Assembly (NCBI GenBank): GCA_044352985.1
Contig: JBILCU010000004.1
Span: 124,001 to 188,000 of the forward strand
Reading direction: 5' to 3'
From: JADJDM01 sp044352985
GTDB taxonomy: Bacteria; Bacteroidota; Bacteroidia; B-17B0; Aurantibacillaceae
Length of the DNA stretch: 64,000 bases
In this document: one piece after another, positions 1-8,101 of the stretch
Layout of the letters: each line of letters opens with the position of its first letter
Numbering within the stretch: position 1 is the first letter of the stretch
Position numbers and translations under genes: made by a program
Notes under the pieces: generated by a model
The model's database searches: none
The model's input: only the letters and a program-made list of their open reading frames with translations
Told to the model about the DNA's origin: nothing

Positions 1-495
1 TTTACGTAATTTTTTTTGAACTATTTTATCGCTGATGGTATAAATGTTTTCTATTGCCGAATTATCGTTTAAGAAAAATTCTTCCAGTTGATACGAGTTA
101 TTAATTAATAACCCTTTTGAGAGTTCCGACTTTTTTAATCGCGCACTTACTAAACTTAATAAATCATTTCCATTAAAAGGTTTGGTTAAATAATCGTCAG
201 CACCTAAATCCATTCCTGCTCTAAAATCTTGTTTTTCTGTTTTAGCACTAACAAAAATAAAAGGGATGTTTTTTGTTCTTGGATTATTTGTAAGCGCTCT
301 TAAAACACCAAAGCCATCTAATTCCGGCATCATAATATCGCATAAAATAATATCCGGAAAGTTTTTTAAAGCCATTTCCAAACCTTCTTTACCGTTTGAA
401 GCAGTTTGAACCTGATAACTTGATAATTCAAGAATTTCTTGCATATTATCTCTTACCTCGTCATTGTCTTCAATAATCAAAATATTTCTGTTCAT
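1..495 (-). CDS. Response regulator, N-terminal receiver part (cut by window edge)
   Basis: The frame opens with ATG at 495 and stays open to base 1, giving 165 residues without a stop, so the C-terminal part is missing. It starts MNRNILIIEDNDEVRDN, a receiver-domain start with the acidic pair. The phospho-acceptor Asp lies in ILCDIMMPELDG, the conserved Thr/Ser in FIFVSAKT, and the conserved Lys in DYLTKPF. After the receiver (about residues 1-120) comes a helical linker (LLSLVSARLKKSEL). From family knowledge, this receiver-plus-linker style in Bacteroidota is often followed by a Crp/Fnr-type or LuxR-type DNA-binding domain; which one applies cannot be seen. No histidine kinase is adjacent inside the window. 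Confidence 0.9.
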   Translation of the reverse strand, partial: MNRNILIIEDNDEVRDNMQEILELSSYQVQTASNGKEGLEMALKNFPDIILCDIMMPELDGFGVLRALTNNPRTKNIPFIFVSAKTEKQDFRAGMDLGADDYLTKPFNGNDLLSLVSARLKKSELSKGLLINNSYQLEEFFLNDNSAIENIYTISDKIVQKKLRK

Positions 496-527
496 GGTTT
501 AATAATTATGTTGTTAAAAATTTTTGA

Positions 528-535
528 CAAAAATA
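528..535 (-). promoter_or_regulatory. Probable -7 promoter element of the response regulator
   Basis: The minus strand reads TATTTTTG, matching the Bacteroidota -7 consensus TAnnTTTG, 32 bases before the ATG at 495. A TTTC sits 19 bases further upstream where a TTTG -33 box would be expected. Prediction from consensus only. Confidence 0.4.
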
Positions 536-697
536 CTTTACCCAAATAATTCAAGAAATGAGAAATAACATAGATTAATTAATTTATAATGTTTTATATC
601 ACTTACAATTGTGTTTACTTATGTGTTAATTTTTTTTATTTTATTAATTTTCAAATGAATAATAATTAAATGTGCTTTTGTTATAGTCTAATAAATT

Positions 698-759
698 CAG
701 TAATACTACTTAGTAAAATCAAGTAGTACTACTTAGACAAAAACTAAGTAGTACTACTT
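698..759. repeat. Three tandem copies of a 14-base palindrome
   Basis: AAGTAGTACTACTT, a perfect palindrome, occurs at 721-734 and 746-759. A copy with two mismatches (CAGTAATACTACTT) lies at 698-711. Start-to-start spacings are 23 and 25 bases, a little over two helical turns. The array lies in the 349-base gene-free stretch 496-844, otherwise AT-rich and without an obvious gene. It is about 200 bases upstream of the response-regulator start and just past the 3' end of the BON gene. There is no loop and no T-tract, so these are not terminators. A dimeric regulator operator is the simplest reading (inference). Confidence 0.75.
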
Positions 760-844
760 AAAAATTGATGTTTTTTTATAATTCTTGATGGAAAATCTTG
801 ATATTCATTAAAACTACAACAATTTTCAATAACAAGTTTGAAAA

Positions 845-1513
845 TTAAAACACCAATTCATCCGTTTTAATTTCCAGTCTATTATCAACTCGTTCAATTC
901 CGTTTGCACTCCAAACTGCATTTTCAGCATCTTCTTTTTCTGCCCATGATCTTACGTTGCCTTTTAAAATGGCTTTATTGTCAATAATCTCAATATCAAT
1001 TCCGCTTGCATCAATGGTAGCGCTTCTGTGAAATGCTGCAGAAACTTTTTGTTTTATATCTTCTATACTTGTTTTTTGTTTGATTTGAATAGTATTAACT
1101 ATTCCTTTAACACCCATTAAATTTTCCACCATCATTCTGGCCGAATTTTTTTGAAATTCCCAATCAACAATTCCTTCAAGCGTAACAACACCAGATTCAA
1201 CCTTAACATTAATTTTATTTTCTCTAACTGCGCTATGCCATTTTAAAGCATTTACTACAGCCTCAGCAATATCTGTATCGTTTCTAATGCTGCTGCCTGG
1301 CAAATTTACTTCAAGATCTAATGCTACAGCTTTTACTCCTGATACATTTTTAGTTGCTTTCTCAGCCGCAATTTTTTTCGAATAAGAATCTATACTGCCT
1401 GATAATGTAACTACACCTTCTTTTACCGAAACACCAATTTGAGATGCATTTAAAAAAGGTTCCCATTTCAATTCTTCGATTACATCTTGTTTAATTTCTA
1501 AATCTGTTTTCAT
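845..1513 (-). CDS. Triple BON-domain protein without signal peptide
   Basis: 222 residues made of three BON modules, roughly residues 3-70, 77-146 and 147-218. Each shows the alternating hydrophobic pattern and the GVVTLSG / GVVTLEG / KAILKG turn typical of BON domains. The start MKTDLEIKQDVIEEL is charged, so there is no signal peptide or membrane segment and the protein should stay in the cytoplasm. This differs from periplasmic OsmY-like BON proteins. BON domains are thought to bind phospholipid or other ligands, and relatives are stress-induced; the function here is unknown. The ATG at 1513 is preceded by an inverted repeat at 1530-1558. The gene points towards the response regulator, with 349 bases between them. 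Confidence 0.88.
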   Translation of the reverse strand: MKTDLEIKQDVIEELKWEPFLNASQIGVSVKEGVVTLSGSIDSYSKKIAAEKATKNVSGVKAVALDLEVNLPGSSIRNDTDIAEAVVNALKWHSAVRENKINVKVESGVVTLEGIVDWEFQKNSARMMVENLMGVKGIVNTIQIKQKTSIEDIKQKVSAAFHRSATIDASGIDIEIIDNKAILKGNVRSWAEKEDAENAVWSANGIERVDNRLEIKTDELVF

Positions 1514-1529
1514 TTTTAATTATTTTTAA

Positions 1530-1558
1530 TTTAAGTACTAATTAATAGATTACTTAAA
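1530..1558. promoter_or_regulatory. Inverted repeat upstream of the BON gene
   Basis: TTTAAGTA at 1530-1537 and its exact complement TACTTAAA at 1551-1558 are separated by 13 bases, 17 bases upstream of the BON start codon. The AAGTA/TACTT half-sites resemble the ends of the palindromes at 698-759, suggesting (inference) a shared regulator. Confidence 0.35.
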
Positions 1559-1693
1559 CTATTTAAAATGAAATAAACTACCTGATGTTTTGATATTGGT
1601 TGATTAGTGAATTGTCTTTTTAAAATTTTACACCTGGTTTTATGTTTGGCAGATTACTTTTCTGTACTTTTAAAAATAATTAGTTTAATAGCT

Positions 1694-2521
1694 ATGATTT
1701 GTTTTCCTAATGCAAAAATTAACCTTGGCCTACATATCACTGAAAAAAGAAGTGATGGTTTCCATAACATAGAAACTGTTTTTTATCCAATTCAATGGAA
1801 AGATGCACTGGAAGTGATTGAAAATAAAAACTGGAAATCAAATGAAAGCCGATGCCATTTAACATGTTATGGAATTGAAATTGCCGGAGATTTACAACAG
1901 AATTTAATTGTGCAAGCTTATAATAAGCTTGCAGAAAAATTTGACATACCTCCAATACAAGTTCATCTTTATAAAAATATACCCATGGGGGCAGGTCTTG
2001 GTGGCGGCTCATCTGATGCATCTTTTTTTATTCAGCAAATGAATCTGTTATTTGATTTAAAACTTCATGAAGATGAACTTTTAAATCTTGCCTCAACTCT
2101 TGGCAGCGATTGCGCTTTTTTTATTAAAAATAAGCCCATGTTTGCTTTTGAAAAAGGAAATCGTTTTATGGATTGTGCTGTTGATTTATCCAATTATACT
2201 ATTATAACTGTTTTTCCAAAAATTCATAGTAATACTCAACTTGCCTATTCTAGGGTCATTCCTAAAAAACCAAAAACAGAATTGCAGCAAATTATTCAAG
2301 GAATAAGTGTAGAAAATTGGAGAGAAAATTTAGTAAATGATTTTGAATCCTCAGTGTTTTATCATTTTCCTGAAATTAAAAAACTTAAAGATGAACTCTA
2401 TGATTGCGGAGCTTTATATGCTTCTTTAAGTGGTAGTGGTAGCGCAGTTTATGGCATTTTTGATAAAAATAATTTACCTGATCTAAATCAATTTAATCTC
2501 TACACACTTCAAATTTCTTAA
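1694..2521 (+). CDS. ispE: 4-diphosphocytidyl-2-C-methyl-D-erythritol kinase
   Basis: GHMP kinase of the methylerythritol phosphate (MEP) isoprenoid pathway, phosphorylating CDP-methylerythritol at the 2-position with ATP. From the ATG at 1694 the protein has 275 residues, the normal family size. It opens with FPNAKINLGLHITEKR. The ATP loop PMGAGLGGGSSDAS is at residues 97-110, followed by LGSDCAFFI and the C-terminal SLSGSGSAVYGIF. An in-frame ATG at 1607 would add a 29-residue hydrophobic leader; cytosolic IspE begins right at the AKINLGL motif, so 1694 is preferred. Ten bases separate it from the next gene. Its product ultimately feeds the carotenoid operon nearby. Confidence 0.96.
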   Translation: MICFPNAKINLGLHITEKRSDGFHNIETVFYPIQWKDALEVIENKNWKSNESRCHLTCYGIEIAGDLQQNLIVQAYNKLAEKFDIPPIQVHLYKNIPMGAGLGGGSSDASFFIQQMNLLFDLKLHEDELLNLASTLGSDCAFFIKNKPMFAFEKGNRFMDCAVDLSNYTIITVFPKIHSNTQLAYSRVIPKKPKTELQQIIQGISVENWRENLVNDFESSVFYHFPEIKKLKDELYDCGALYASLSGSGSAVYGIFDKNNLPDLNQFNLYTLQIS

Positions 2522-2531
2522 TTAATTTAAA

Positions 2532-3536
2532 ATGAAATCTAAACATTTTAGTTGTGTTTTGTTTTTACTTATTATACAGGTAAGCTTAAAAAGTCAATCT
2601 TTTGAAATGGATCAGATTCAACAAATCTGGCGTCCAAAAATTAAAGCAGATTTTTCATTTTTTCCTTCTTTAAGCAGCACTAAAAATGAAACGAATTACT
2701 CAGCTACTTCGCAAGCATTTTTATTTACTATTCCGGTAAAAACAAAATTAGGTGCAGAAGTTAATTTAAACTTATCATCATTTAATTTAAAGGATATTTT
2801 AAAAAATAGTATTTCTATAAAAGCTTCGCAATTACTGGCCAGTTGTAAAGTTTCATCACGACAAGTAAATTGGGCAAATGAGCGTTTTAATTTTTACAAT
2901 GTTTACGGTGGGATTTTTGGTTTAAAATTGAGTAAAAAATTCAATGTTACATTTTATTCTGTTAATGCCGGATATAGCGAGCAGGATAAAACACTCAATC
3001 AAATTAAATTAAGAATGAGTGGAGTAATTGGTAATTTTAAATTACTTGGCTTAAGAAAAAACTATTATTATGGGGTTTCGGCAATATGGAGTGATGGCAT
3101 ATTTTTACCCTTACCTTTTTTTGGTGGAACCCTACCAGTAAATGAAAAAATCACTTTTTCATTTACTTTGCCTGCTCAGGCATATTTGTTATATAGCATA
3201 AACAATAAACATGCTGTTTCTTCTGGATTATCATTAGATGGATACAGAACTGGATATAAAATCACACAAGAGAGATACAATTTAAATTACTATAATTTAA
3301 ATGTTTTTGTAAACTATCGTGTAAAATTAAACCAATCATTTGGTCTTCGAGTTCAAGGAGGTTATGTTGTATTGCATCAATTAAGTCAAATTGAAAACAA
3401 TACTAATTATTCTCAATCGTTAAGACCTGGATTTTATGCCGAAGCAGGAATCTACACCTATTTTGGTAGAAGTTTGTGGGATCAGGTTAACGGAACACTT
3501 TCGGACGTACTTTCTAAAATTGGAGATAGAAATTAA
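2532..3536 (+). CDS. Probable outer-membrane beta-barrel protein (DUF6268-like)
   Basis: 334 residues. An N-terminal signal peptide of about 21 residues (SCVLFLLIIQVSLKSQS) is followed by alternating aromatic/polar strands ending in AGIYTYFGRSLWD, consistent with a beta-barrel. I recall DUF6268 as a Bacteroidota barrel family with this layout, but that match is from memory. No enzymatic motif is visible. It follows ispE by 10 bases and converges on the lycopene cyclase gene with a 4-base overlap of stop codons. Function unknown; outer-membrane location is the main inference. Confidence 0.6.
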   Translation: MKSKHFSCVLFLLIIQVSLKSQSFEMDQIQQIWRPKIKADFSFFPSLSSTKNETNYSATSQAFLFTIPVKTKLGAEVNLNLSSFNLKDILKNSISIKASQLLASCKVSSRQVNWANERFNFYNVYGGIFGLKLSKKFNVTFYSVNAGYSEQDKTLNQIKLRMSGVIGNFKLLGLRKNYYYGVSAIWSDGIFLPLPFFGGTLPVNEKITFSFTLPAQAYLLYSINNKHAVSSGLSLDGYRTGYKITQERYNLNYYNLNVFVNYRVKLNQSFGLRVQGGYVVLHQLSQIENNTNYSQSLRPGFYAEAGIYTYFGRSLWDQVNGTLSDVLSKIGDRN

Positions 3537-4222
3537 GATTTTTTAGTTGCCATCCATTCAAATCCGGCAACATTCATAAGAAGCAATAGCATACCATAAA
3601 AAGTATCTTCTACAGGAATAGTTAACATTCTTATCCCAAGGTTGTGGTTATTGTTGTAACTTACTACAACTCTGTTTAAAAAACTTCCCGTTAAAATACC
3701 ATTTGAAATAAAGAATGGAATTAGTATGAATAAAAAACAAACAAAGAAAATGGGTAAGAAATTCCATTTTTTAAGAAGTGCAATACTCAAAAAAGCTGAT
3801 AATAAAATAAAAGTAACGGATGTATATAATTTTTGAATATTTAAAATTCCGATGATGAATAAAATCGGAATAAGTAGTGTGTAGAATACCTTTACAAATT
3901 GGCTTATTCCTTGAAATTTAAAATATTTTTTAAAGCAGTAGTAGCTGAATGAAGTGGCATAAGGAATGCAAATAAAAAAGAGGATTTCTTCAATTGGTAA
4001 ATTTATTATTTTAAATCCTATTGTATATTGACTTGAAAATGACCAAACCCCAATTTGAGTGAAAATCATATCCCAAATAATGAAAAATAAACCCACTGCA
4101 ATGCAAGGTAGTGTAAATTTTTTCCAGTGTCTGTAGAAATCAAAAGCAGGTAAAAAAGAAAAAATTAATGGGAAAATAATGCAGAAAAAATCGACTAATA
4201 AATAGGTGTATTTTTCACTCAT
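3533..4222 (-). CDS. crtY: Lycopene cyclase, fused two-repeat CrtYc-CrtYd type
   Basis: 229 residues with about six or seven membrane segments, built of two related halves. The first half contains LPIEEILFFICIP and the second IPVEDTFYGMLLL, both versions of the PxE(E/D)xxF motif of the heterodimeric CrtYc/CrtYd cyclases. The fused form matches single-chain cyclases of Bacteroidota, some archaea and the cyclase part of fungal enzymes. It should convert lycopene to beta-carotene in the inner membrane. It is the last gene of the carotenoid operon; its ATG overlaps the crtZ stop by 4 bases, suggesting translational coupling. Numbers of rings formed cannot be judged from sequence, but CrtZ next door implies beta-rings. 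Confidence 0.92.
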   Translation of the reverse strand: MSEKYTYLLVDFFCIIFPLIFSFLPAFDFYRHWKKFTLPCIAVGLFFIIWDMIFTQIGVWSFSSQYTIGFKIINLPIEEILFFICIPYATSFSYYCFKKYFKFQGISQFVKVFYTLLIPILFIIGILNIQKLYTSVTFILLSAFLSIALLKKWNFLPIFFVCFLFILIPFFISNGILTGSFLNRVVVSYNNNHNLGIRMLTIPVEDTFYGMLLLLMNVAGFEWMATKKS

Positions 4223-4689
4223 TTCCCTGTTCTTATTGCTTCTTTAAAATACTTTACCGGAACCCATAACATACCAAAACATTCTCCATCTTCTTTGTAA
4301 AGATGTTTATGATGCATTTTGTGGGCTTTTCTAAGTGCTCTGAAGTAAAAATTATCTGTACGAGTAAAAAATTTAAATCGCTGATGAATAAAAATATCAT
4401 GCACCATAAAATAGGCAAAGCCGTACAATGTAATTCCAATACCAATGAAAAGTAAAAAAGATAAACTTGGCACAAAAGTTCCTAAACCATAACAAATCAT
4501 AGATAAGGCTGCAAAAATGATAAAGAATGCATCATTTTTTTCAAAAAAATGTTCCTCATTTTTTTGATGATGATCTTCATGTAAATTCCATAATAATCCG
4601 TGCATAACGTATTTATGAGTTAACCAGGTAATACCTTCCATAATAAAGAAGGTTATTAAAACAATTACGGTATTAATAATAATATTCAT
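4219..4689 (-). CDS. crtZ: Beta-carotene hydroxylase
   Basis: 156 residues, a membrane di-iron hydroxylase of the fatty-acid hydroxylase superfamily. The four histidine boxes are visible: HKYVMH, HEDHH, HDIFIH and HKMHH, with hydrophobic segments at about residues 3-22 and 50-90. It adds hydroxyl groups at C-3 of beta-ionone rings, giving zeaxanthin. The start ATG at 4689 lies inside the 3' end of idi (17-base overlap), and the stop overlaps the cyclase start, so the three genes are tightly coupled. No ketolase (crtW) is seen in the window. Confidence 0.95.
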   Translation of the reverse strand: MNIIINTVIVLITFFIMEGITWLTHKYVMHGLLWNLHEDHHQKNEEHFFEKNDAFFIIFAALSMICYGLGTFVPSLSFLLFIGIGITLYGFAYFMVHDIFIHQRFKFFTRTDNFYFRALRKAHKMHHKHLYKEDGECFGMLWVPVKYFKEAIRTGK

Positions 4690-5194
4690 GGTATGCTTTT
4701 TTTACTTTTTCAAAAACTATTTTAAACCATTCGGTAAATAATTGAGGTTGTTTATTTATGCTATTTTGTAATTCTTCCATTGAAATAAATTTATATTCAG
4801 CAACCTCTTCAGGATTTAATTTTATTTCATCTTCATACGTTCCAAAAAAAACATGATCTAATTCATGTTCAGTCATGCCCTGATCTAAACTTGCTTTGTA
4901 GATGAAGTTAAACTGATAGTTTAAGTCACATACAAATCCCATTTCTTCAATTAATCTTCTTTTTGCTGCATTAATAAGCTGCTCATTTGGTCGAGGGTGA
5001 CTGCAGCAGGTGTTTGTCCATAAACCAGGTGAATGGTATTTATTTAAAGCTCTACGTTGTAATAACAATTCTCCTTTTTTATTAAAAATAAATACTGAAA
5101 ATGCACGATGTAAAAGTGCTTCTCTGTGGGCTTGCATTTTTTCTTTTGTCCCAATTTCATTGTCTAATTCATCAACTAAAATTACCTGTTCCAT
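4673..5194 (-). CDS. idi: Isopentenyl-diphosphate delta-isomerase, type I
   Basis: 173 residues, a Nudix-fold enzyme interconverting isopentenyl and dimethylallyl diphosphate. The catalytic Cys motif TNTCCSHP is present, as are AAKRRLIEEMGF (Nudix-like helix) and the acidic region NPEEVAEYKFIS. It is embedded in the carotenoid operon, 3 bases after the unknown gene and overlapping crtZ by 17 bases. Because ispE in this window belongs to the MEP pathway, Idi here likely balances the two C5 units for carotenoid flux rather than being essential. Confidence 0.96.
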   Translation of the reverse strand: MEQVILVDELDNEIGTKEKMQAHREALLHRAFSVFIFNKKGELLLQRRALNKYHSPGLWTNTCCSHPRPNEQLINAAKRRLIEEMGFVCDLNYQFNFIYKASLDQGMTEHELDHVFFGTYEDEIKLNPEEVAEYKFISMEELQNSINKQPQLFTEWFKIVFEKVKKAYHEYYY

Positions 5195-5197
5195 TTA

Positions 5198-5713
5198 TTA
5201 TGTTGTAGTAAGTTGTTGTTTTTCTGATGCAGAGCAATAAGTAGATTTTAACATGTAAGATTTTATACGTTGATATAAATCCTTATCAGTAATTGAGTTA
5301 TTAATTTTAAGGTAATTCATTAAGATCATTTTATCTTCATTAATATTTGAAGAATAATTGAGTAAGGCAGGTACATTCGATTGAGTTGAAAATCTGAAAA
5401 ATCGCAATTCAATGTTTTTTGGATCTTTTTGAATAGCAGTTTCCAAAAGTTTTTTTCCTGAATTAAAATAACTTAATTTACTTAATGGACTAAAAACATG
5501 ATTGCACATCATTAATTCTGACATGGCTTTAAATCCAATTAAAGTGGATGCAGATTGCTCGTTTATTTTTCTGGTTTGCTGATAAAAATTATTAGCAGAA
5601 GAAGTATTGACTGCTGAATCTTCAAATAGTTTTCTAAATGAAATAATTTCTTTTTCGGATGTTTGAGTTAATTGTTGCAACATTACAGCGAATATAACTA
5701 GTATAAATTTCAT
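5198..5713 (-). CDS. Unknown protein inside the carotenoid operon
   Basis: 171 residues; I do not recognise a family. The first 15 residues (MKFILVIFAVMLQQL) are hydrophobic and could be a weak signal peptide, without a lipobox. The rest is polar and probably helical. A stretch around residues 75-115 (GKKLLETAIQKDPKNIELRFFRF) looks like a TPR-type helix pair. It lies between crtB (24 bases upstream) and idi (3 bases downstream) on the same strand, so co-transcription is nearly certain. A role in pigment handling or localisation is inference only. Confidence 0.8.
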   Translation of the reverse strand: MKFILVIFAVMLQQLTQTSEKEIISFRKLFEDSAVNTSSANNFYQQTRKINEQSASTLIGFKAMSELMMCNHVFSPLSKLSYFNSGKKLLETAIQKDPKNIELRFFRFSTQSNVPALLNYSSNINEDKMILMNYLKINNSITDKDLYQRIKSYMLKSTYCSASEKQQLTTT

Positions 5714-5737
5714 TTGTTTGTTATTTTATAGTTCAGT

Positions 5738-6574
5738 TTATATTAATCTTAAACTATGTTTAAAATAAGATTCAGCTAGTAAACTCATTTTTTTATAGTT
5801 AGAAATTCTAATTCGTTGTTTCATGATTTCATAAGAAGGAACATTGCTTATTTTTTGAAACAGACTTAAATAATAAACATAAGCCACATATACTCCAAAT
5901 CTTGAGCTAGAAGGTAATTTTTTAATTCCTTCCAAAGCAGCATCAAAATCAGCTTGAATATCTTTTTCAATTAATTTTTTTTCATTTTCAGAAAAAACAT
6001 TCATGTCAATATGCGGAAAATAAACTCTTCCAAGTGTGTGATAATCATTTTTCATATCACGTAAGAAATTTACCTTTTGAAATGCCGATCCCAATTTCAT
6101 AGCAGCAGGTTTTAAATCGTCATACATTTTTCGGTTATTTTCTGTAAAAACTCTTAGGCACATTAATCCAACAACTTCGGCAGAACCTAAAATGTATTCT
6201 TCATACGATAGTTGATTATGTTCATTCTTGCTCAAATCCATTTCCATACTTTTCAAAAAACAATCAATCAAGTCCATATCAATGCCATAATCATGCACAA
6301 CCTGTTGAAAGCTGTTTAAAATAGGGTTCAAACTGATTTTTCGTTCAATGGATTTGTAGGTATCTTCCTTGAACTCTTTTAATAATTCATTTTTATTAAA
6401 CTCATGAAAGGTATCTACAATTTCATCTGCAAAACGAACAAATCCATAGATACTATAGATAGCATCGTGAAAACGCTTGTTTAAACAATAGATTCCCAGT
6501 GAAAAACTTGTACTATAGGCTCTAGTTACTAATTTACTTGATGCAACTGATGTGGAGTCGAATAATTGTTTCAT
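5738..6574 (-). CDS. crtB: Phytoene synthase
   Basis: 278 residues, a squalene/phytoene synthase family enzyme joining two geranylgeranyl diphosphates head to head. Both Asp-rich motifs are present: DEIVD at residues 50-54 and RDMKND with Asp173 and Asp177. The conserved YSIYGFVRFADE lead-in and GRVYFP tail are also seen. It is 10 bases downstream of crtI in the same operon. C40 rather than C30 use is inferred from the downstream cyclase and hydroxylase, which act on C40 carotenoids. Confidence 0.96.
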   Translation of the reverse strand: MKQLFDSTSVASSKLVTRAYSTSFSLGIYCLNKRFHDAIYSIYGFVRFADEIVDTFHEFNKNELLKEFKEDTYKSIERKISLNPILNSFQQVVHDYGIDMDLIDCFLKSMEMDLSKNEHNQLSYEEYILGSAEVVGLMCLRVFTENNRKMYDDLKPAAMKLGSAFQKVNFLRDMKNDYHTLGRVYFPHIDMNVFSENEKKLIEKDIQADFDAALEGIKKLPSSSRFGVYVAYVYYLSLFQKISNVPSYEIMKQRIRISNYKKMSLLAESYFKHSLRLI

Positions 6575-6584
6575 TTTTTATGGT

Positions 6585-8060
6585 TTAATTGTTTTTTAAA
6601 TAATTATCTAATTCTTTTGCTGCTATTTGTCCTGAAATCAATGCCGGTGGAACTCCGGGACCAGGAACGGTTAGCTGACCTGTATAAAATAAATTTTTAA
6701 CTTTTTTGTTTCTTAAGCTTGGTTTTAAAACAGCAGTTTGTTTTAAAGTGTTTGCTAAACCATACGCATTTCCACCAAATGCATTGTAATCATTTATAAA
6801 ATTGCTTACGCAGTAGGATTTTTTATAAATGATATGTTCAGCAATTTTATCTTCTGTATATTTTTCCAATCGTTTAATTACTTTTTGGAAATACTTTTCT
6901 CTAATCGATTCATTGTCCTCAATTCCTGTTGCTATAGGAATTAAGATGAACACATTTTCCATTCCTTCAGGAGCAACAGTTGCATCTGTTTTTGAAGGGC
7001 AACACACATAAAACAAAGGTTCATCAGGCCAGCTTGGTGTTTCGTAGATAGCAACTGAATGAGTTTTAAAGTCTGCATCAAAAAACAAATTATGATGCAG
7101 AAGTTTATTTATTTTTTTATTTACTCCTAAATAAAATATCAAGCTTGAAGGAGCAAAGGTTTTTTTATTCCAATAGCTTTCAGAATAATTTCTGTATTCA
7201 GCTGGAAGTAAATTTTGTTCAACATGATGATAATCTGCGGAAGCAATTACACCGTCAAAGTAATGACCATTTAGTTCGGTTTTTATAGAGCTTATTTTGT
7301 TGTGGGTTATTTCTAATCCTTTAATCGGATCATTAAATTTAAATTGTACACCCTGCGATTCAGCTAGTTTTTTCATGCCTTCCACAATTTTAAACATGCC
7401 ACCCATTGGGTAGAATGTACCTTGAGAAAGTGCGGAATGATTCATCAACGTGTAAAGTGCCGGAATTTGATTTGGCATAGCACCAAGAAAAAGAACCGGA
7501 AACTCAAGAAGCATAATCAAGCGTTCATCTTTGAAATATTTACGAACATAGCTGCTTACACTACTGAAAACATTGGATTTCAGCATACCTGTAATTACAT
7601 CCATACTCATGAATTCAAACCAGGAGTAAGCAGGTTTGTAAACCAATTCAGACATTCCAACCTTGTATTTAAATTCTGCTTCTTTCAAAAATTTTTCTAA
7701 TTTTTCTGCACTTCCTTTTTCAATTTTTTCGAATTCGTTTTTTAATTCTTCTTTAGAAGCAGGAATTTTTAAAACATCGTTTTCGCTGTAAATAATTTGA
7801 AAGCCCGGATCAAGTTGAATAAGTTCATAATAATCTTTAGTTGATTTCCCGAATTGATTAAAAAAGTTTTCAAAAACTTCAGGCATCCAATACCAACTTG
7901 GGCCCATATCAAATACAAAACCATTCTCAGAAAACATTCTAGCTCTTCCGCCTGCGTCAGTGTTTTTTTCAAAAACGGTTACCGTATGGCCCTTTTTTGC
8001 CAAAAAAGATGAACAAGCTAAGCCGGAGAAACCACTTCCTATTACTGCAACTTTTTTCAA
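6585..8060 (-). CDS. crtI: Phytoene desaturase
   Basis: 491 residues, an FAD-dependent CrtI-type desaturase turning phytoene into lycopene. The N-terminal dinucleotide-binding motif VIGSGFSGLACSSFLAKKGH (residues 6-25) continues with VFEKNTDAGGRAR. The C-terminal signature NLFYTGQLTVPGPGVPPAL is intact. The predicted start is TTG at 8060: this places the FAD motif exactly at the N-terminus, and no in-frame ATG lies close by. The TTG may lower translation. The gene follows the MerR-type regulator by 41 bases. Confidence 0.96.
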   Translation of the reverse strand: MKKVAVIGSGFSGLACSSFLAKKGHTVTVFEKNTDAGGRARMFSENGFVFDMGPSWYWMPEVFENFFNQFGKSTKDYYELIQLDPGFQIIYSENDVLKIPASKEELKNEFEKIEKGSAEKLEKFLKEAEFKYKVGMSELVYKPAYSWFEFMSMDVITGMLKSNVFSSVSSYVRKYFKDERLIMLLEFPVLFLGAMPNQIPALYTLMNHSALSQGTFYPMGGMFKIVEGMKKLAESQGVQFKFNDPIKGLEITHNKISSIKTELNGHYFDGVIASADYHHVEQNLLPAEYRNYSESYWNKKTFAPSSLIFYLGVNKKINKLLHHNLFFDADFKTHSVAIYETPSWPDEPLFYVCCPSKTDATVAPEGMENVFILIPIATGIEDNESIREKYFQKVIKRLEKYTEDKIAEHIIYKKSYCVSNFINDYNAFGGNAYGLANTLKQTAVLKPSLRNKKVKNLFYTGQLTVPGPGVPPALISGQIAAKELDNYLKNN

Positions 8061-8101
8061 TTTGTTTAATTATAAATTTAGTATCCTTAACAAAAAAATG
8101 A

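Noticed and set aside
698..759. Short CRISPR-like array
   Set aside because: Only three short palindromic units with 9-11 base spacers and no cas genes; much better read as operators.
1607..1693. N-terminal leader of ispE
   Set aside because: The extra 29 residues are hydrophobic and absent from the cytosolic family; the ATG at 1694 fits exactly.
5010..5240. Open frames opposite idi and other genes
   Set aside because: They overlap well-supported genes and have no recognisable domains or composition.
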